Shown: positions 34,764 through 46,170, counted from the stretch's first letter. The stretch is 64,000 nucleotides of DNA from Holothuria scabra (GCA_037179385.1 CM074189.1:26783648-26847647); one strand, 5' to 3'. The notes: generated from the sequence alone by a model not told the origin. Numbers and translations: made by a program.

Positions 34764-35703
34764 CCCTGTATCAGTGTTCGCGCTAAGCTGCGCGATTGCG
34801 GGATTCCCGCAACAGAATCAATAATCCCGCAAGAAAAATATTTGTCTGCGGGAAATTCCCGCATCGTTTTTCTTGCATAAGGGATAGGGTTATAATCAAA
34901 GCACAACTTATTTACTTGTCCGTTATACGAATAAAAACTCTGAAAATCGATGAGTCACCGTTTGTATAAACGTTTGTGTAAAACGGAGCTCTACACAGTA
35001 CACCCTTACACCCATACTGCATGGACTGGGTATGCATGTACTAGCGCTACCTATAGTGTAGGGCTGTAGGCCTTGCGTACGATCGCGCAGCAGTGGCAGC
35101 TAGCTCTGTGCAGTGTGTGTACTGAAACTAATCGCTCTGTGTGCAAACATCGGTCGTGTTTTAGACTGTTGTGAAGTGTGAAATGGCCTCCAAGTCAAAG
35201 TTGGATTATTTTTTAAACCGCTACAGAGTAGCGATAATAACGTAAATAGTAATACTACTAGTAAGTTAGGCCTAATACTACTACAGTAGTATTACAGTAC
35301 TAGTACTGGGCCTAATGTTAAGCCTACGTCTGCTAACAAAAGTAGTAAAACTAAGAAGAAAAGAGCTGACAAGTTTCAGTTAAATTGGCTGAGAATTTGG
35401 CTGTGGTTATGGTACAAGAAAGGAGAAATATTCTGCGCCACATGCAAAGAAGCCAGGCCAACTGATAGGCTACATCTAACTTTGTTGAAATCTTGTTTAG
35501 TCATAGGCCTATCAGTTATTGGCAATGTTAAAAAATGTACTTCATTAATCTCTTTATTGGTAAATGCAGATTGCAGACTCGACTTAACTTCTCAGAACTT
35601 AAAGACTCCTCCCCCCTAAAAATGAAAATCCCCCCCTAAATTTTTCAGAAGGGGGGAATTTCCCCCCCAAATTTCAAGTCCCAGCGCTAACACTGCCCTG
35701 TAT
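34764..35703 (+). mobile_element. Non-autonomous hAT element with 8-bp target duplication
   Basis: The 8-bp duplication CCCTGTAT flanks the element exactly (34764-34771 and 35696-35703). The 924-bp element (34772-35695) has ends CAGTGTTCGCGCTAAG and CAGCGCTAACACTG, an hAT-type terminal repeat. Just inside the left end are two odd-centred palindromes, TTGCGGGATTCCCGCAA (34796-34812) and TGCGGGAAATTCCCGCA (34847-34863). It retains only the start of a transposase gene (next entry), so it is a deletion derivative. Confidence 0.9.
35183..35619 (+). pseudogene. hAT transposase N-terminal fragment (zinc finger, ZNF862-like)
   Basis: An ATG at about 35183 opens MASKSKLDYFLNRYRVAIIT then stops. A second frame is open from 35290 to the TAA at 35617-35619 (109 codons), with a Lys-rich stretch and KFQLNWLRIWLWLWYKKGEI followed by FCATC. 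The F-Q...WL..W.WL.Y......FC..C pattern is the N-terminal TTF/BED-like zinc finger seen in hAT-derived proteins of the ZNF862/KIAA1586 type. The catalytic RNase H-like and dimerisation regions are missing. Not functional. Confidence 0.75.
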
Positions 35704-35754
35704 ACTCATAAGTTTACAAGCTACAGGAGCTGCTATTGTTTTTACACTACTTAC

Positions 35755-36009
35755 TTAACCCTTTACCGTTGTGCTCCAATCAACGCATACGTGTGCGCCT
35801 CTGGAGTGGGCAGAAAAGCAGACGTGGAACGCCCCGCATCAGCTTCCGTAGGCTTTTGACCCCGTGACCTTAAACTACTGTCTCTCCCGTTGTTGTGGCC
35901 GAATTTTCGGGTAGTTACTAGCAGCTTAGAGCTCCGAGTGAAACAGTAAAGATGGGTGACAGCCGTCTCCGTCTGGTCCAAAAGGACCCAAACAACGGTA
36001 AAGGGTTAA
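35755..36009. mobile_element. piggyBac-like TTAA MITE with perfect 18-bp ends
   Basis: TTAACCCTTTACCGTTGT (35755-35772) and its exact complement (35992-36009). TTAACCCTTT-type ends are typical of piggyBac relatives. The 255-bp interior is GC-richer than its surroundings; the minus frame at 35763-35981 is a chance frame. Confidence 0.85.
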
Positions 36010-36977
36010 TAGTTGCACATAGAGTCTCCTGTTGGTTTATCTGGATGCAATATTTCAATGTTGAAATATCATGGAAGATATTCCTCTAAGCGAAATTTGA
36101 AGAAATCTTTGGGATATGGCTGTTGTTTCAAAATAAGTTTGGAGCAATTTGCTTGTCCCCTTTAAAGTCAGTGATGATCCAAGATAAACGTAATGGGGTT
36201 GTACAAATAATGCTTGACTCCCATTTGTCTAACTACTCATCACTTGCTAAGTGCCATACTGTTCTTCATTCTACCAAGCTGAGATATTAAGCAGTTTATG
36301 GTCAAACGCTATAAAGTGCTGGTACATGTATGTACTTCATTAAATAGTAGCATACAGCCATTTGTTTTACGCACTTGCCCTTTCTGCAGCCAGTGGAAAT
36401 AAATAGCTTTACTCTCCCCTAGAAATACCATCAACAATAAACAAGGGGATGATAAATTGTGGTATAGAGTACCATAAAAATGCACTGAAAAGTGCAACTG
36501 CCAGTCCTGTTTGTCATTTTCTTACAAATTTATGAATTTCTGGATGTTTGGAAAGTTATCCCATTGCATTTTTGTACTAATGAAGGGTATATTACAGTAC
36601 ATGTGCACTAAAGCTAGCCTAATTAAAGTACAGCTATCATTCAATAAGTTTGCAGTACTCTCACACATACTGTAGTGTTGGCCTGCCAGATTGATTTGGA
36701 ATGTACTACATACTGCACACATTATGTATAGTTTTGTATTTCCTTATAATCAGAACACAAGTCCACATTATTCATACTTAACAATAATCTTCAACTTCTA
36801 TTAGTCCATTTTTGGTCAGGTGATCATGCATTATTCTATAATAAATGCACACTGATGGACAATTTATGCACTCGTCACAAGCTATTCCTTTACTTTCCTT
36901 GATTACACTATTTCATTGTGTTCAGTGTGTTTGTTTTCCTATCTCTTTCAAATACTGTGTTTAAACAAACAAGTTTG
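36010..36977. other. Intron of IgSF gene, nothing recognised
   Basis: No repeat or exon supported; short minus frames at 36309-36722 lack context. Confidence 0.4.
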
Positions 36978-37265
36978 AAGGCCAAATCCTTTCACCAAAG
37001 CCCCTTCCACAATTGTCTACAACCCATCTTCATCCAGACACAATCTCGGTTTATTGCTTCAGGGTGCGTATATACAAAACCCAATGTGTAACCATAACAT
37101 CAGCACAGTAAATGCCAGTGTATTATGGGCTACAGAGTACAGATATCAGCAATTTTTTAATTTGCTGTCAATCAAAGTGCTGTTCCAACTGATAATTTTT
37201 TATAGACCACAACAAAAACTGTAAATTTTATTGGGGTAAGAATTAAATGCTTTTCAACCTTTAAA
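36978..37265 (+). mobile_element. TTAA MITE, family C, copy 4 (diverged)
   Basis: Family body visible: AGCCCCTTCCACAATTGTC, ATCCAGACACAATCTCGG, GCTGTCAATCAAAGTGCTG. Both termini are eroded; it ends at CCTTTAAAC. Confidence 0.7.
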
Positions 37266-37355
37266 CAATGGGATGGATCTGCTTTTAATACAATTAAGCT
37301 CGCACAGGCTGCATTACATATGGCAATATTTCTTTTTAAAAGAGGAAAAAGAATT

Positions 37356-37615
37356 TTAAGGTAAAGAGCAGTCCCCCTAAACTTATTTTCAAGAAAAGTT
37401 AAATAACACAATTTTTATCTTATTTCACTTCGAAGTATCTTTCATTACATTTTATGACTTTACTTTTGCATACTGAAGGTAAACCAAGCAGTTATTTTGA
37501 GTAAATTTCACATTTGAAGAGAAAAAACATTGTCACATGACTTCCAACAGTCAATCATGGTACTGGACAGACTACTACACTACTTCAATTTGGGATGACT
37601 GCTCTTGCCCTTTAA
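37356..37615 (-). mobile_element. TTAA MITE, family I, copy 3
   Basis: A 260-bp element, TTAAGGTAAAGAGCAGTCC ... GACTGCTCTTGCCCTTTAA, TTAA at both ends; inverse orientation to 13800-14061. It lies 75 bp from the signal-peptide exon. Confidence 0.8.
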
Positions 37616-37690
37616 ACATTGGCACCAGTGATTACAACAGCTTCAAATCTATAAAGTTCAAAATTAACCCATCATTATGTTGCATCTTAC

Positions 37691-37781
37691 CTGTGTGAAC
37701 ACATAATAGTACAAGGTAGGTTAGTAAAGTGCATGGATCACGGAGAAGACTGTTGTAAGGCTTCATTCTTGCTGTTCCCCT
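37691..37781 (-). CDS. Signal-peptide exon of IgSF gene
   Basis: Acceptor TTTCTTTCAG|A (37783-37782), 15 nt of 5' UTR, then ATG at 37766-37764, 25 codons and a phase-1 donor ACAG|GTAAGA at 37690. The peptide starts MKPYNSLLRDPCTLL and continues with a hydrophobic core TYLVLLCVHT, a good eukaryotic signal peptide. The last base G completes a Val codon with the TG of the V-domain exon at 27717, the same phase as all downstream junctions. An intron within the 5' UTR puts the transcription start further right. Coding region 37691-37766. Confidence 0.8.
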
Positions 37782-40258
37782 CTGAAAGAAAATGCAAACA
37801 GATTTTGTTACAAGATTTCACAGTGCAACAATGTAAGTTGAAACCCTCAAGAATGTATGGTTTGACCTTACTCTCATCTGTTTTGGGACACTCCCCCTCC
37901 CCCCCCTTCCTCTATTAATACTGCCCCAGCTTTTCTTCATAACAGGGTAGTTGACCCTGCTCCCTCTTTGCCTGCTCTATTTACAATTTTTTCATCCAGG
38001 ATTAAACCGTGTTTCTGTCAAAAAGGGTAAGATGTACAGTATTTTTTCCTCCTTCCAGATTCCTGGAGGAAGGTAATATCCCCCCACCTTTTCATTTCCA
38101 TGGCTGGAAAAACCAAGCAGTTTGGGAAGCTCATTGCAGGGAAATCTTGGCAAATTTGGAAAGAAATTTAACTACTTTTGTGTGTATGTAAACATATGAC
38201 GCCTTTGAGAAATTTTCATTTGCATGCTGGGATATTTGATTTGCTTGCAGGGAAATTAACATTTGTTCCAGCCCTGTTCATTTGCATGAAAGTAATCAAA
38301 ATAAATGTGATTTCTTACTTAAGAAGAGGATACCTTTGCAACTACATCTGAACTTACAGTAACTAATTAACACAGTAAATAGCCTTTAAAACTATTTAGA
38401 TTACAACTTACAAGGACTTGAAAGCAAGCTGTTGTCCCAATGAACCAACCTGTAATTTTGGCCAAGGGTACCCATCAATTTTGTGTTTTAATAATTAACA
38501 CATCTTTCCCTTAACATTTTTAAGATTCTGTTTGATTGGACAGAAAAAACCTTTGTCATTTTGATATGGAATTGGAAAGAAGCTAACAACTCTTTTTAAC
38601 TCCATTACATAATACCAATTCTAGTGCCAGCTCACAGGCCAGTTATGCAAAAAACCTGCTCCTGTATGTGTAATTTGCATTTGATTTTGTTGTTTGTCAC
38701 ACTACATACATTTCCTGCTTTTCAGGGCAAAACATATAACCCCTCAAAATTTCTACTGCAAAAGAAATCTTACTTTCATTAAAAGTGGTATATATGGCAC
38801 AAGCCTCCTCCTCCTATATGGCATATGCTCCCCCCCCCCCTTGCTGTAGAAAGGTTTTGCACTGAAGGAAAAAATATTAGGCCTTCTACCTTCTTATACT
38901 TCAAGATTACGTGCATGCAGAGATTAGAAACATCAGGGAGGAAAATATTGAAATTTCACAATCACATCAAGTACATCTATGGCCACCCTCCCTCCCCACT
39001 CTTCCCCCCCCCCTTCTTAACCCCTCTCAACAATCTGCATGGTTTATTTACTGCAATACTAACTGCTGACCATAGACTAGATTCAACCCACACAGTTTTG
39101 TCAAAAGATAAAAGAAGAACACAAATTTTATTTTAAAGACAGCTCACCCATTGTACAATTTTGCCATAAAGAAAACAATTTTAAAAAAAATAACAATCTA
39201 CAATGACAACAAAACTGGACTGACCACGATAACATCAGTACACTATGCTACATCCATGCTAACCTACATAAATAATTTGCACCAATGGGAAATAGAGATC
39301 TATAATACTGTTTAAATAGTATGTACCTACCTGCCAGTTTTGCAACAGTGCAAAAGAATTATTGACACTACTGCACACTAATATACGGTCTACCATAGGC
39401 AAACAAAATGATGGATATACAGTACTCTAGCTACCTGTCACCCTTTTGCATTTTACCGTCCACTAAGCAGTTTATGCATCAAGTCGAAAAACACTGATAA
39501 AGTTATGCAGGTCTTCAAAACACTACACAGTACTAGTCAACTCAACAAACCATAGTAGTCAACTTACTGTATTTATGTTTTCTAATTTTAATGCTTGGAG
39601 TTGTTCCTTTTTTTTTTCCTTTTAGAGAGGGGCCTTGAAGTTGACCACATACCATCACTCTCCTCAAATAACATTAGAAATTAATTGCAACATTTTCCAT
39701 CCCCAGGTATTAAAGAATTTATGCATCAAAGTTTGATAAAATAGCATACCTAACCACTCTGATTATTTTACTGAGGAGTGTGATTTGCAGCCTGCCTGAA
39801 AAAAACAAAACTCAAATGCCTGATATCAGACTCACCCACAGACTATCATGTGAAAACTACTTCCTACAGATCAGCAAAATTACTCAAATGGCCAAGTGCA
39901 AATAATTTTTTATTTCATTTCTTTATTAATTTTTATTATATTTTTTGCATTTGAGATAGAATTCTTTTTCAAATAATTCATGAAAACAACAGCACTATCA
40001 TTTTGAACCAATCCCAAATGAAGCAAACATATTCATTTTTGAAATAGAAGGATTTTACAAGCACAATAAACACACGTACATACATTAACTGCTCTGTGTA
40101 TGCAAAATTTTACTTTGCATTACGAAGTTTAAATTTTTAGCCCTTTCTTTAGATCTATAGAATTTAAGTTGTACAAGTAACTTTATGTTTTAATTAGACC
40201 CTTTTCCCACCCCACTCTTGGGCAACATGGTAACATAACAAATTTACCAAATGTTACC
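37782..40258. other. Upstream intron/intergenic DNA, nothing recognised
   Basis: AT-rich with C-runs at about 37900 and 38830. No exon with both splice sites was found; frames such as 38825-39136 have no domain. Confidence 0.4.
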
Positions 40259-40564
40259 TTAAAGGCCCAGTTCTCTCATCCCAAACAGTACTAATTCTCC
40301 TAACCTTCTTACTTAAGCCCCTCCCACAATTGTCTGAAATTCATGCTCATCCAGATGCAATCTCAGTTTATTGCTTCATGGTGAGAAAAGTAAAACTCAA
40401 TTTATCTCATGAAAAAAACAGCTCAGTACAGTTCATGCTATGTAATATATGCTTTAGTACTCTGCATTGTCTGAATTAGCCATCAATCAAAGAGCTGAGC
40501 CAATTGAGAATTTCAGTACCCCCGTAACAAAAGTGTAGTTTGGGATGAGAGGTTTGGCCCTTAA
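40259..40564 (+). mobile_element. TTAA MITE, family C, copy 5 (best preserved)
   Basis: A 306-bp element with TTAA at 40259-40262 and 40561-40564. Ends TTAAAGGCCCAGTTCTCTCA and the complement of TGGGATGAGAGGTTTGGCCC. Use as the family reference. Confidence 0.9.
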
Positions 40565-41755
40565 AACAGACCATTCCACCTAGTCTGCCTGCTGTTAATT
40601 AAGTAACATCTCATCTACACTTTCTCTTCAAGTTAATTATACTCAATGAGTGGCCACATGACAGGAAAAAATGTGTCTATCATTACTCATTACTTAACCC
40701 ACTAATTATAAACAAAGTTTCAAAAAACTTCAATAATAAATCGAACCAAACATGTAACAACACCCTGAAATATATTCAATGATTGACATATGAGAACTGT
40801 AATTTTGCTGTGACAACACTGACACTCATAGTCAGGTAGCCTGCTTAAGAGTTAATTTAAAGCCTTAGTGAATGTTCATGAGGGCATGGGCAGTAATCCT
40901 TAGCTAGGGGGAGAGGGGAAATTCACCCCCCAATACTTGGAAAAAATATTGAATTTGATTTTTTCAAATCGTAATTTTTTAAAGAAAATAATATTGAGAA
41001 CGAAATCACAGCCATTAATGCACTAGAAGCCCAATATTGATTATTTTATGAGTTGAGTGCATTCCGTTCTAGAAAATGAAAATAACAATCACACTTATAA
41101 ATTACATGTATTTGTTTTAAATTTAACAGCCCTAAAACATAAGAAACTAATCTTAGTCCAAACTGTGTACTAAAGAATAAGTATCAAACCATTTATTCAC
41201 ACAGCCAATGATTCCTGACTCATACATAGCTTTTGTTTGGTTTTATAACTCAGTGATGTATTGTACACCCTACACTGTCATGCACCCCAATCGAGATGTT
41301 CCAATAGTGCCAAATCACAGCATCTGACCTCAATTATCTAATCAGGTGAAAGCTAACAGACGTGTTATGAAATTTTTTCAAGTATGACACCTAGGCACAT
41401 TTTTCCTAAGCCTGGTAAGTCTTTGATCATAATTTGTCAATTTGCTTATTTTTTTATTGAATTGAATTTTCTATTGCCAAAGTTACAAATAATGGTTGCT
41501 AAGATTCTGCACAAGGGAAATGTCATTTCCAGTTGTCTTGCCGTCACAATATATTTCAAAATTTTCTATACACCTCATGCCAACCAATGTGAAGCTCTTT
41601 AAAATTTGTACTCATCAGAAATTAAAACACCCCTACAAATATATACAGCCCTGAATCAACCGGATTCAACCCCTTCCCATTAAGAAAATCATGTTTACAC
41701 TGCAGTATGATACTAAGATTTCAAAACTGATCTCAATGAAACTGGACTATTCTAT
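40565..41755. other. Intergenic DNA, nothing recognised
   Basis: No repeat or exon supported. Confidence 0.4.
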
Positions 41756-43985
41756 ACTCGGGCAATTCCACGGTTACAGTGTGACAAAAAATACACATTC
41801 AGTCATTTCAATTTGGTTTTTTTCAGAATATTGAATGGGTATCTTCTAAAAAGGCTATCAGAGCAAAAGAGGCTACAATGAACTTTTAAAACATGCAAAA
41901 TTTTTGAAAGATATCAATCGTAATTTTTGAATATCAATAAAAATATGCTCCAGTTACAGTGTGACGTGAAATATACCTAGGATTTCGACCCAAATACCCT
42001 TCCTTAAAACTCTCTGAAACAAAAGGTGCATCCCAATTGGAAATAGGTACATCTTATCCATTATAGTCTTAACTATCATGTGATATGAGCAACTTGACAG
42101 GTTAAGCATTAACACCTAAAATATTATATCATAACTGTAGCGATGTATGGTTACAGTGTGACGGTTACAGTGTGACAAAACATTGCAACACAAGGTGTAT
42201 ATAACAAAAGCATGCAACAAAAAGCGTTATGTTCCTAAGAAACATGTGAGTGTGGAATTGATAATAAAATTGCTGACAAAATGTTAAATTTGTTAAAAAA
42301 GGAGAAACTGAGCATTACAAACTTACTAGAGGCTACAAATTTTCAGAAAAAAATTCTGATACAGACAAAGTTTTAGCGAGACACAAATGTATGATTCAGG
42401 AGGTATGGTGTAAGTACTTCTCCTGATCTTACACACATATTAGTAAGAAAGAACAGTCAAGTGTCTGTCAGGTGGAACATACTGTACATCCAAGTGGTAC
42501 ATGCATTCATCAGGACACTATCAATTATGAAGTCCTGTGTTAATTTTTATATCATACTGAATAAAGCCTATTCACTAGCATCCATGTTTTCAGCAAATCA
42601 GTCAAAGATAAAGATAAGAACAAATTCAACGCAACATCAATTCATGGGAGACTGTAGGAGACTCACTTAAACAATTGCCCTGAGTAATGAATATAGAGTG
42701 GGCCTGCTGAGGCAAGTTGTTCCAGTTATAAGCAAGTGGATAACAAGTAGGCAAGTATTTATTGACATGTGACGTTTCCAAATGAAACAATACTGGTATT
42801 CATACAACTATCCATACAAATTATAACATCTACGATACCACAGAAGTTGGTGTCATGAGTTGTTCAAAATGATTGTGGAAGAAATGTTCAGCATCAAAGT
42901 CAAAGAAAATGATTAAACTTGCAAAAAAAAAAAAACTTACAGAATCAACATGCAAACAGAGAAAATTTTCGTAATTGAAAAAGGCTACTGTACTACAATT
43001 GTACTGTAGGTATGTGGGAAATGACATTTGGTCATTGGTATAGACAAATCATCTTGATATTATAATGTCTTATTGTCCCATTATGGTCTCATGAAAAGAA
43101 GCACATATGTTTGAATGCAAAATTGAGACAGGGCAACAACTGTTCAGTTGGCTTCCTGAATAGGGTCCAGGAAGTGGTACCTCTCACGATTATCCATAGT
43201 GGGTGACGGCAATTTCCTGGTGATTTGTGAAATTGTTACCCATCCATGCTTATCTGTATATATCAGGTTGGTAATCAATATTTCCATGCCAACCAAGCCT
43301 AAGAGTGTGCCCAGGTGTATAAACTTTGATACACCATGTAATCTGGGACTGCGGGAAATGATATGCACTTTTCCCTATAGAAACACACTGTTTATGTCAC
43401 ACTGTAACCAACAATTTGTCACACTGTAACCAAAAAGTTACAGTGTGACATATTTCATTTTTTCATTATTCCCGTACAAAAGGATCTAGAGTGAGAATAA
43501 TATGTGAATTTATGTACTGCCTGCACAGTTGATTTGGGGGAAAAAAAATCAGTTGATTTGCATTTCAATTTTTTGAGAAATTAAAAAAAAATGCACTTTT
43601 TCGGTTACAGTGTGACATATTTTCCGTGTATTGACGTTTATTTGCATTCACTGATGCGCAGCAAAATTTAAACCACCAAAAACAGTTAAGGATACGGAGG
43701 CATAATCCAAAACTATCTATCAATATTCAAATTTGTCACTTTCATTGTTATAGGAGTGACTTCGGGGGATTTATTCAGGCAAACATTAATTCCAATTTTT
43801 TTCAACAAAATGTAGTTTTTTCACATGATCCATAATTTTAAGTTGTTTATGTCAATAGTATGGGGAAATAAAACACATATTTGAAAAATTTATACTTTTA
43901 GCTTCAATTTGATACCAAATTCTATAGCAATTGCTCAATTTTGATTTTTAGAGATTTTGCTCCTCTGGCCTGGAATTGCCCACTC
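41756..43985. mobile_element. 2.2-kb element with eight GTTACAGTGTGAC motifs
   Basis: Ends GGGCAATTCCA (41760-41770) and TGGAATTGCCC (43971-43981) are perfect 11-bp inverted repeats, flanked by ACTC on both sides (41756-41759, 43982-43985), a likely 4-bp target duplication. Exact copies of the imperfect palindrome GTTACAGTGTGAC start at 41773, 41953, 42150, 42164, 43437 and 43604, and inverted copies at 43396 and 43418. Four lie in the left 0.42 kb and four in the right 0.6 kb, as expected for subterminal transposase-binding sites. No transposase is recognisable; the 74-76-codon frames at 43144-43429 oppose each other. Superfamily not identified. Confidence 0.7.
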
Positions 43986-44036
43986 ATAGACTAGTGTTAC
44001 AGTAATACTGTGTGAGAAGTTTTGGTACTGTACCTT

Positions 44037-44130
44037 CTCTCCCCATCTCCTCCCCCCTCCCCCTTGCCACATTCCATGCCTCTGTCCCTTTCCCCCTCCT
44101 CCACCCTTCTGCCCCAGTTCCCCCTCCCCA
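44037..44130 (-). other. Polypyrimidine tract; G-quadruplex potential on minus strand
   Basis: A run of C-rich blocks (CCCC...CCCCCCTCCCCC...CCCCCTCC) gives at least six G-runs of three or more on the minus strand. The minus frame at 43935-44180, rich in Gly, is an artefact of it. Confidence 0.7.
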
Positions 44131-44399
44131 CTAAAGAAAAAATTCTCATAGCCGTCATAACCTAGCCAAACAGTAAGCATAGTAATTATATCAGCCTAGT
44201 GTTAATAATATTCATAGTTAAGGAATTTTCTTTCACTACATTTTACAAAACCTGACAGCTGCAGCTTGTTCTCAGCATTTCTTCATTATAATACTATACT
44301 TTTAAACAGAGAGATGTTGATTTTTTTATACACCAATTGCCATAGTTACATTAAAAGTGACTTGTTCTAACATACTCCCCTGGGTAAGGGTGAGTAATA

Positions 44400-44496
44400 A
44401 GTTAGATAGAGTCTTACAGCCCAGTTTCAGACCTATTGGTTCCAGCCGGCCACAAACTTTTTTCCAGTTGTGGCTCACTGGCTTGGGTAGGGGTGG
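44400..44496 (-). mobile_element. SINE 3' body fragment
   Basis: Minus strand: CAAGCCAGTGAGCCACAACT, GGCCGGCTGGAACCAATAGG, CTGGGCTGTAAGACTCTATC, TAACTTATTA. 5'-truncated. Confidence 0.7.
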
Positions 44497-45087
44497 GAGA
44501 AGAGGGGCAGAGTTTTGCTCAATTTTTGGAAAGTTTATGAAACACCTAATCTATAAGTGAGCACAATATCTGAGTAAATATAAATTGCAAATTTTACACT
44601 TTTATCCTTCAGTTCCAAGGAGGACCTGGTAAAACTTCCATCCCCTCTTTTGGTAATCAGCACTTTACAGCAGTGCTAAACTGTGTGGCCCAGTTTTTAA
44701 ATATCAGCATCTTTTCTTTTCTTCTTTTCCCTAAATGTGAATGGGTGTCCAAGATAAAAATCTGTTTATATAATTTCAAGGTCAAATTGTATCCTAAGTC
44801 TGAAATATATTACAGGACATGAAAAATTATTTTTTTTTTTCCAACTCTCCTCTTCAAAGCACATTCCTGAATTTAGATACATATTGAAGTTTATTCACTC
44901 TACTTAAAAGAATTGTCCGAAGTCAGATTTATCTTTGACATGCTAAAAATGATATTGTGCAATAATTTTTGATGTCACTGTTGTACTACTTAAATAATGC
45001 TGTTTGTATTTCTCTTTTTTTTTCTGAAAGATGCTGTCAAAGCTTGTATCCATATGTTATAGTACTTTTACTCTTATGGGGTGTTGT

Positions 45088-45891
45088 TTAAAGTGGCTCA
45101 TTGAGCTGGTTTATATAAATTCAACAAATTTTTCCAAACCTGTTAAGTTTTCTTCACATACAAATGACAAATGGTCAATCTTGGAAAATCCCCGTTACCT
45201 TACATTCAAAAAATTGTTTTATGAGTGAGTAATTAACGTTTGAAATCGGTTTTCAAAAAATTTGTGACCAGACACTTTTTCAAATTACATAGAAAACCAT
45301 TACAACTCAGGACACTAGAGAATTCAAAATTTTAACATTTTTGTGAATTTTGGACTTGAAACTTGACGTTTTATGCTAACTATAAACTTTGTTATGTGAT
45401 AGTGACCCTTTGAGACTCTCATTAAGCTATCAATACAGTATCAACTCAATAGCCGTGTTCCCATTTGATCCAGGGAGGTGGATCTTGATCTACCGAGGTG
45501 GATCAAACACTAATGGGAACGCAGATCAACAACACTCACTCAAGATCAAGATCCACCGATTTTGATCGACCGTTCGGGGTAGATCAGATCCACCCCGCTG
45601 GATCAAAGTTTGTAATGGGAACACATCGGTAGATCAAGTGACCCTGGATCTCCGGTTACACTCATGTATGTTTTTGTGATACATCGATACGAAATGCATG
45701 GCAGGCCGACTTGTAAACATTGGTGACCTTTTTCGCGCTTGCGCAGTGTGTTCATAAAACACGTTTGATCTACAGCGCTCACTCAAATGGGAACGCCGAT
45801 CTCGATCAAGGTAACTGATGTTGATCCACCTCGGTAGATCAAGATCCACCTCCCTGGATCAAATGGGAACACGGCTCATGAGCCTCTTTAA
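45088..45891 (+). mobile_element. TTAA MITE, family G, copy 2, carrying a nested foldback element
   Basis: TTAA at 45088-45091 and 45888-45891; ends AGTGGCTCATTGAG and CTCATGAGCCTCT. Removing the 426-bp insert leaves 378 bp, comparable with the 368-bp intact copy at 1654-2021. Confidence 0.85.
45451..45876. mobile_element. GATC-rich foldback element with 56-bp perfect inverted ends
   Basis: Left end 45451-45506 and right end 45821-45876 are exact complements over 56 bp; the outermost bases are AGCCGTGTTCCCATTTGATC. The 426-bp element holds about 20 GATC sites, mostly inside GGTGGATC, GATCTACC or GATCAAG. The empty site is known from the intact family G copy (CAACTCAATGAGCC, about 2001-2014). 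Flanks read CAAT on the left and CATG on the right, so the duplication, if any, is short. The minus frame at 45634-45849 is an artefact. Confidence 0.9.
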
Positions 45892-46170
45892 GCCCTCTCT
45901 GAACCAACAACATGTTATGCAAGCAGACAGGAAACTTTCAAGGCCCTGACTGCATGCTTAATATCAAAGGGAAACAAAACAGGTAATGTGAGTTGCACAA
46001 CAAGAAAGTCAAATATTATTATGCAATAGACATTTTTGTTGTAAATGAATAAATTGTAACTTTTTTATACATGTATCTCAACAATGGAATGAGCTAAGAC
46101 AATGGGAGTTGGATGAATAAGATTCATTTTGCAAGGTTAAAAATTTTAGACTTGAGGAATGCACTTTAAA

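Larger units (their letters stand above)
20379..37781 (-). other. Ig-superfamily gene, 5' part (signal + V + C2 + C2)
   Basis: Four exons on the minus strand join in one consistent frame, every junction in phase 1: signal peptide (37691-37781), V-type Ig (27385-27717), C2-type Ig (25135-25482) and C2-type Ig (20379-20726). Introns are about 10.0, 1.9 and 4.4 kb and are filled with MITEs. The combined 5' part is about 370 residues. Family knowledge: an N-terminal V domain followed by CD80-like C2 domains is common in cell-adhesion or recognition proteins such as the nectin, kirrel/nephrin and B7-like groups; which group applies cannot be decided here. The 3' end, including any transmembrane or cytoplasmic exon, was not found. 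The 5' UTR is split by an intron, so the promoter lies right of 37781. Confidence 0.75.
44770..46170 (+). mobile_element. Family J element split by a family G MITE
   Basis: Left half about 44770-45087 (GACATGAAAAATTATTTTTT, TGCGCAATAATTTTTGATG-like GTGCAATAATTTTTGATGTC) and right half about 45892-46170 (CATGTTATGCAAGCAGACAGG, AACAAGAAAGTCAAATATT, GACTTGAGGAATGCACTTTA). Between them lies the family G MITE at TTAA. Confidence 0.65.

Noticed and set aside
43144..43429. Opposed frames of 74 and 76 codons as a possible transposase
   Set aside because: Mutually antisense, short, no catalytic motif; kept as non-coding interior of the 2.2-kb element.
45634..45849. Arg-rich minus-strand frame
   Set aside because: Encoded by the GATC-rich arms of the foldback element.
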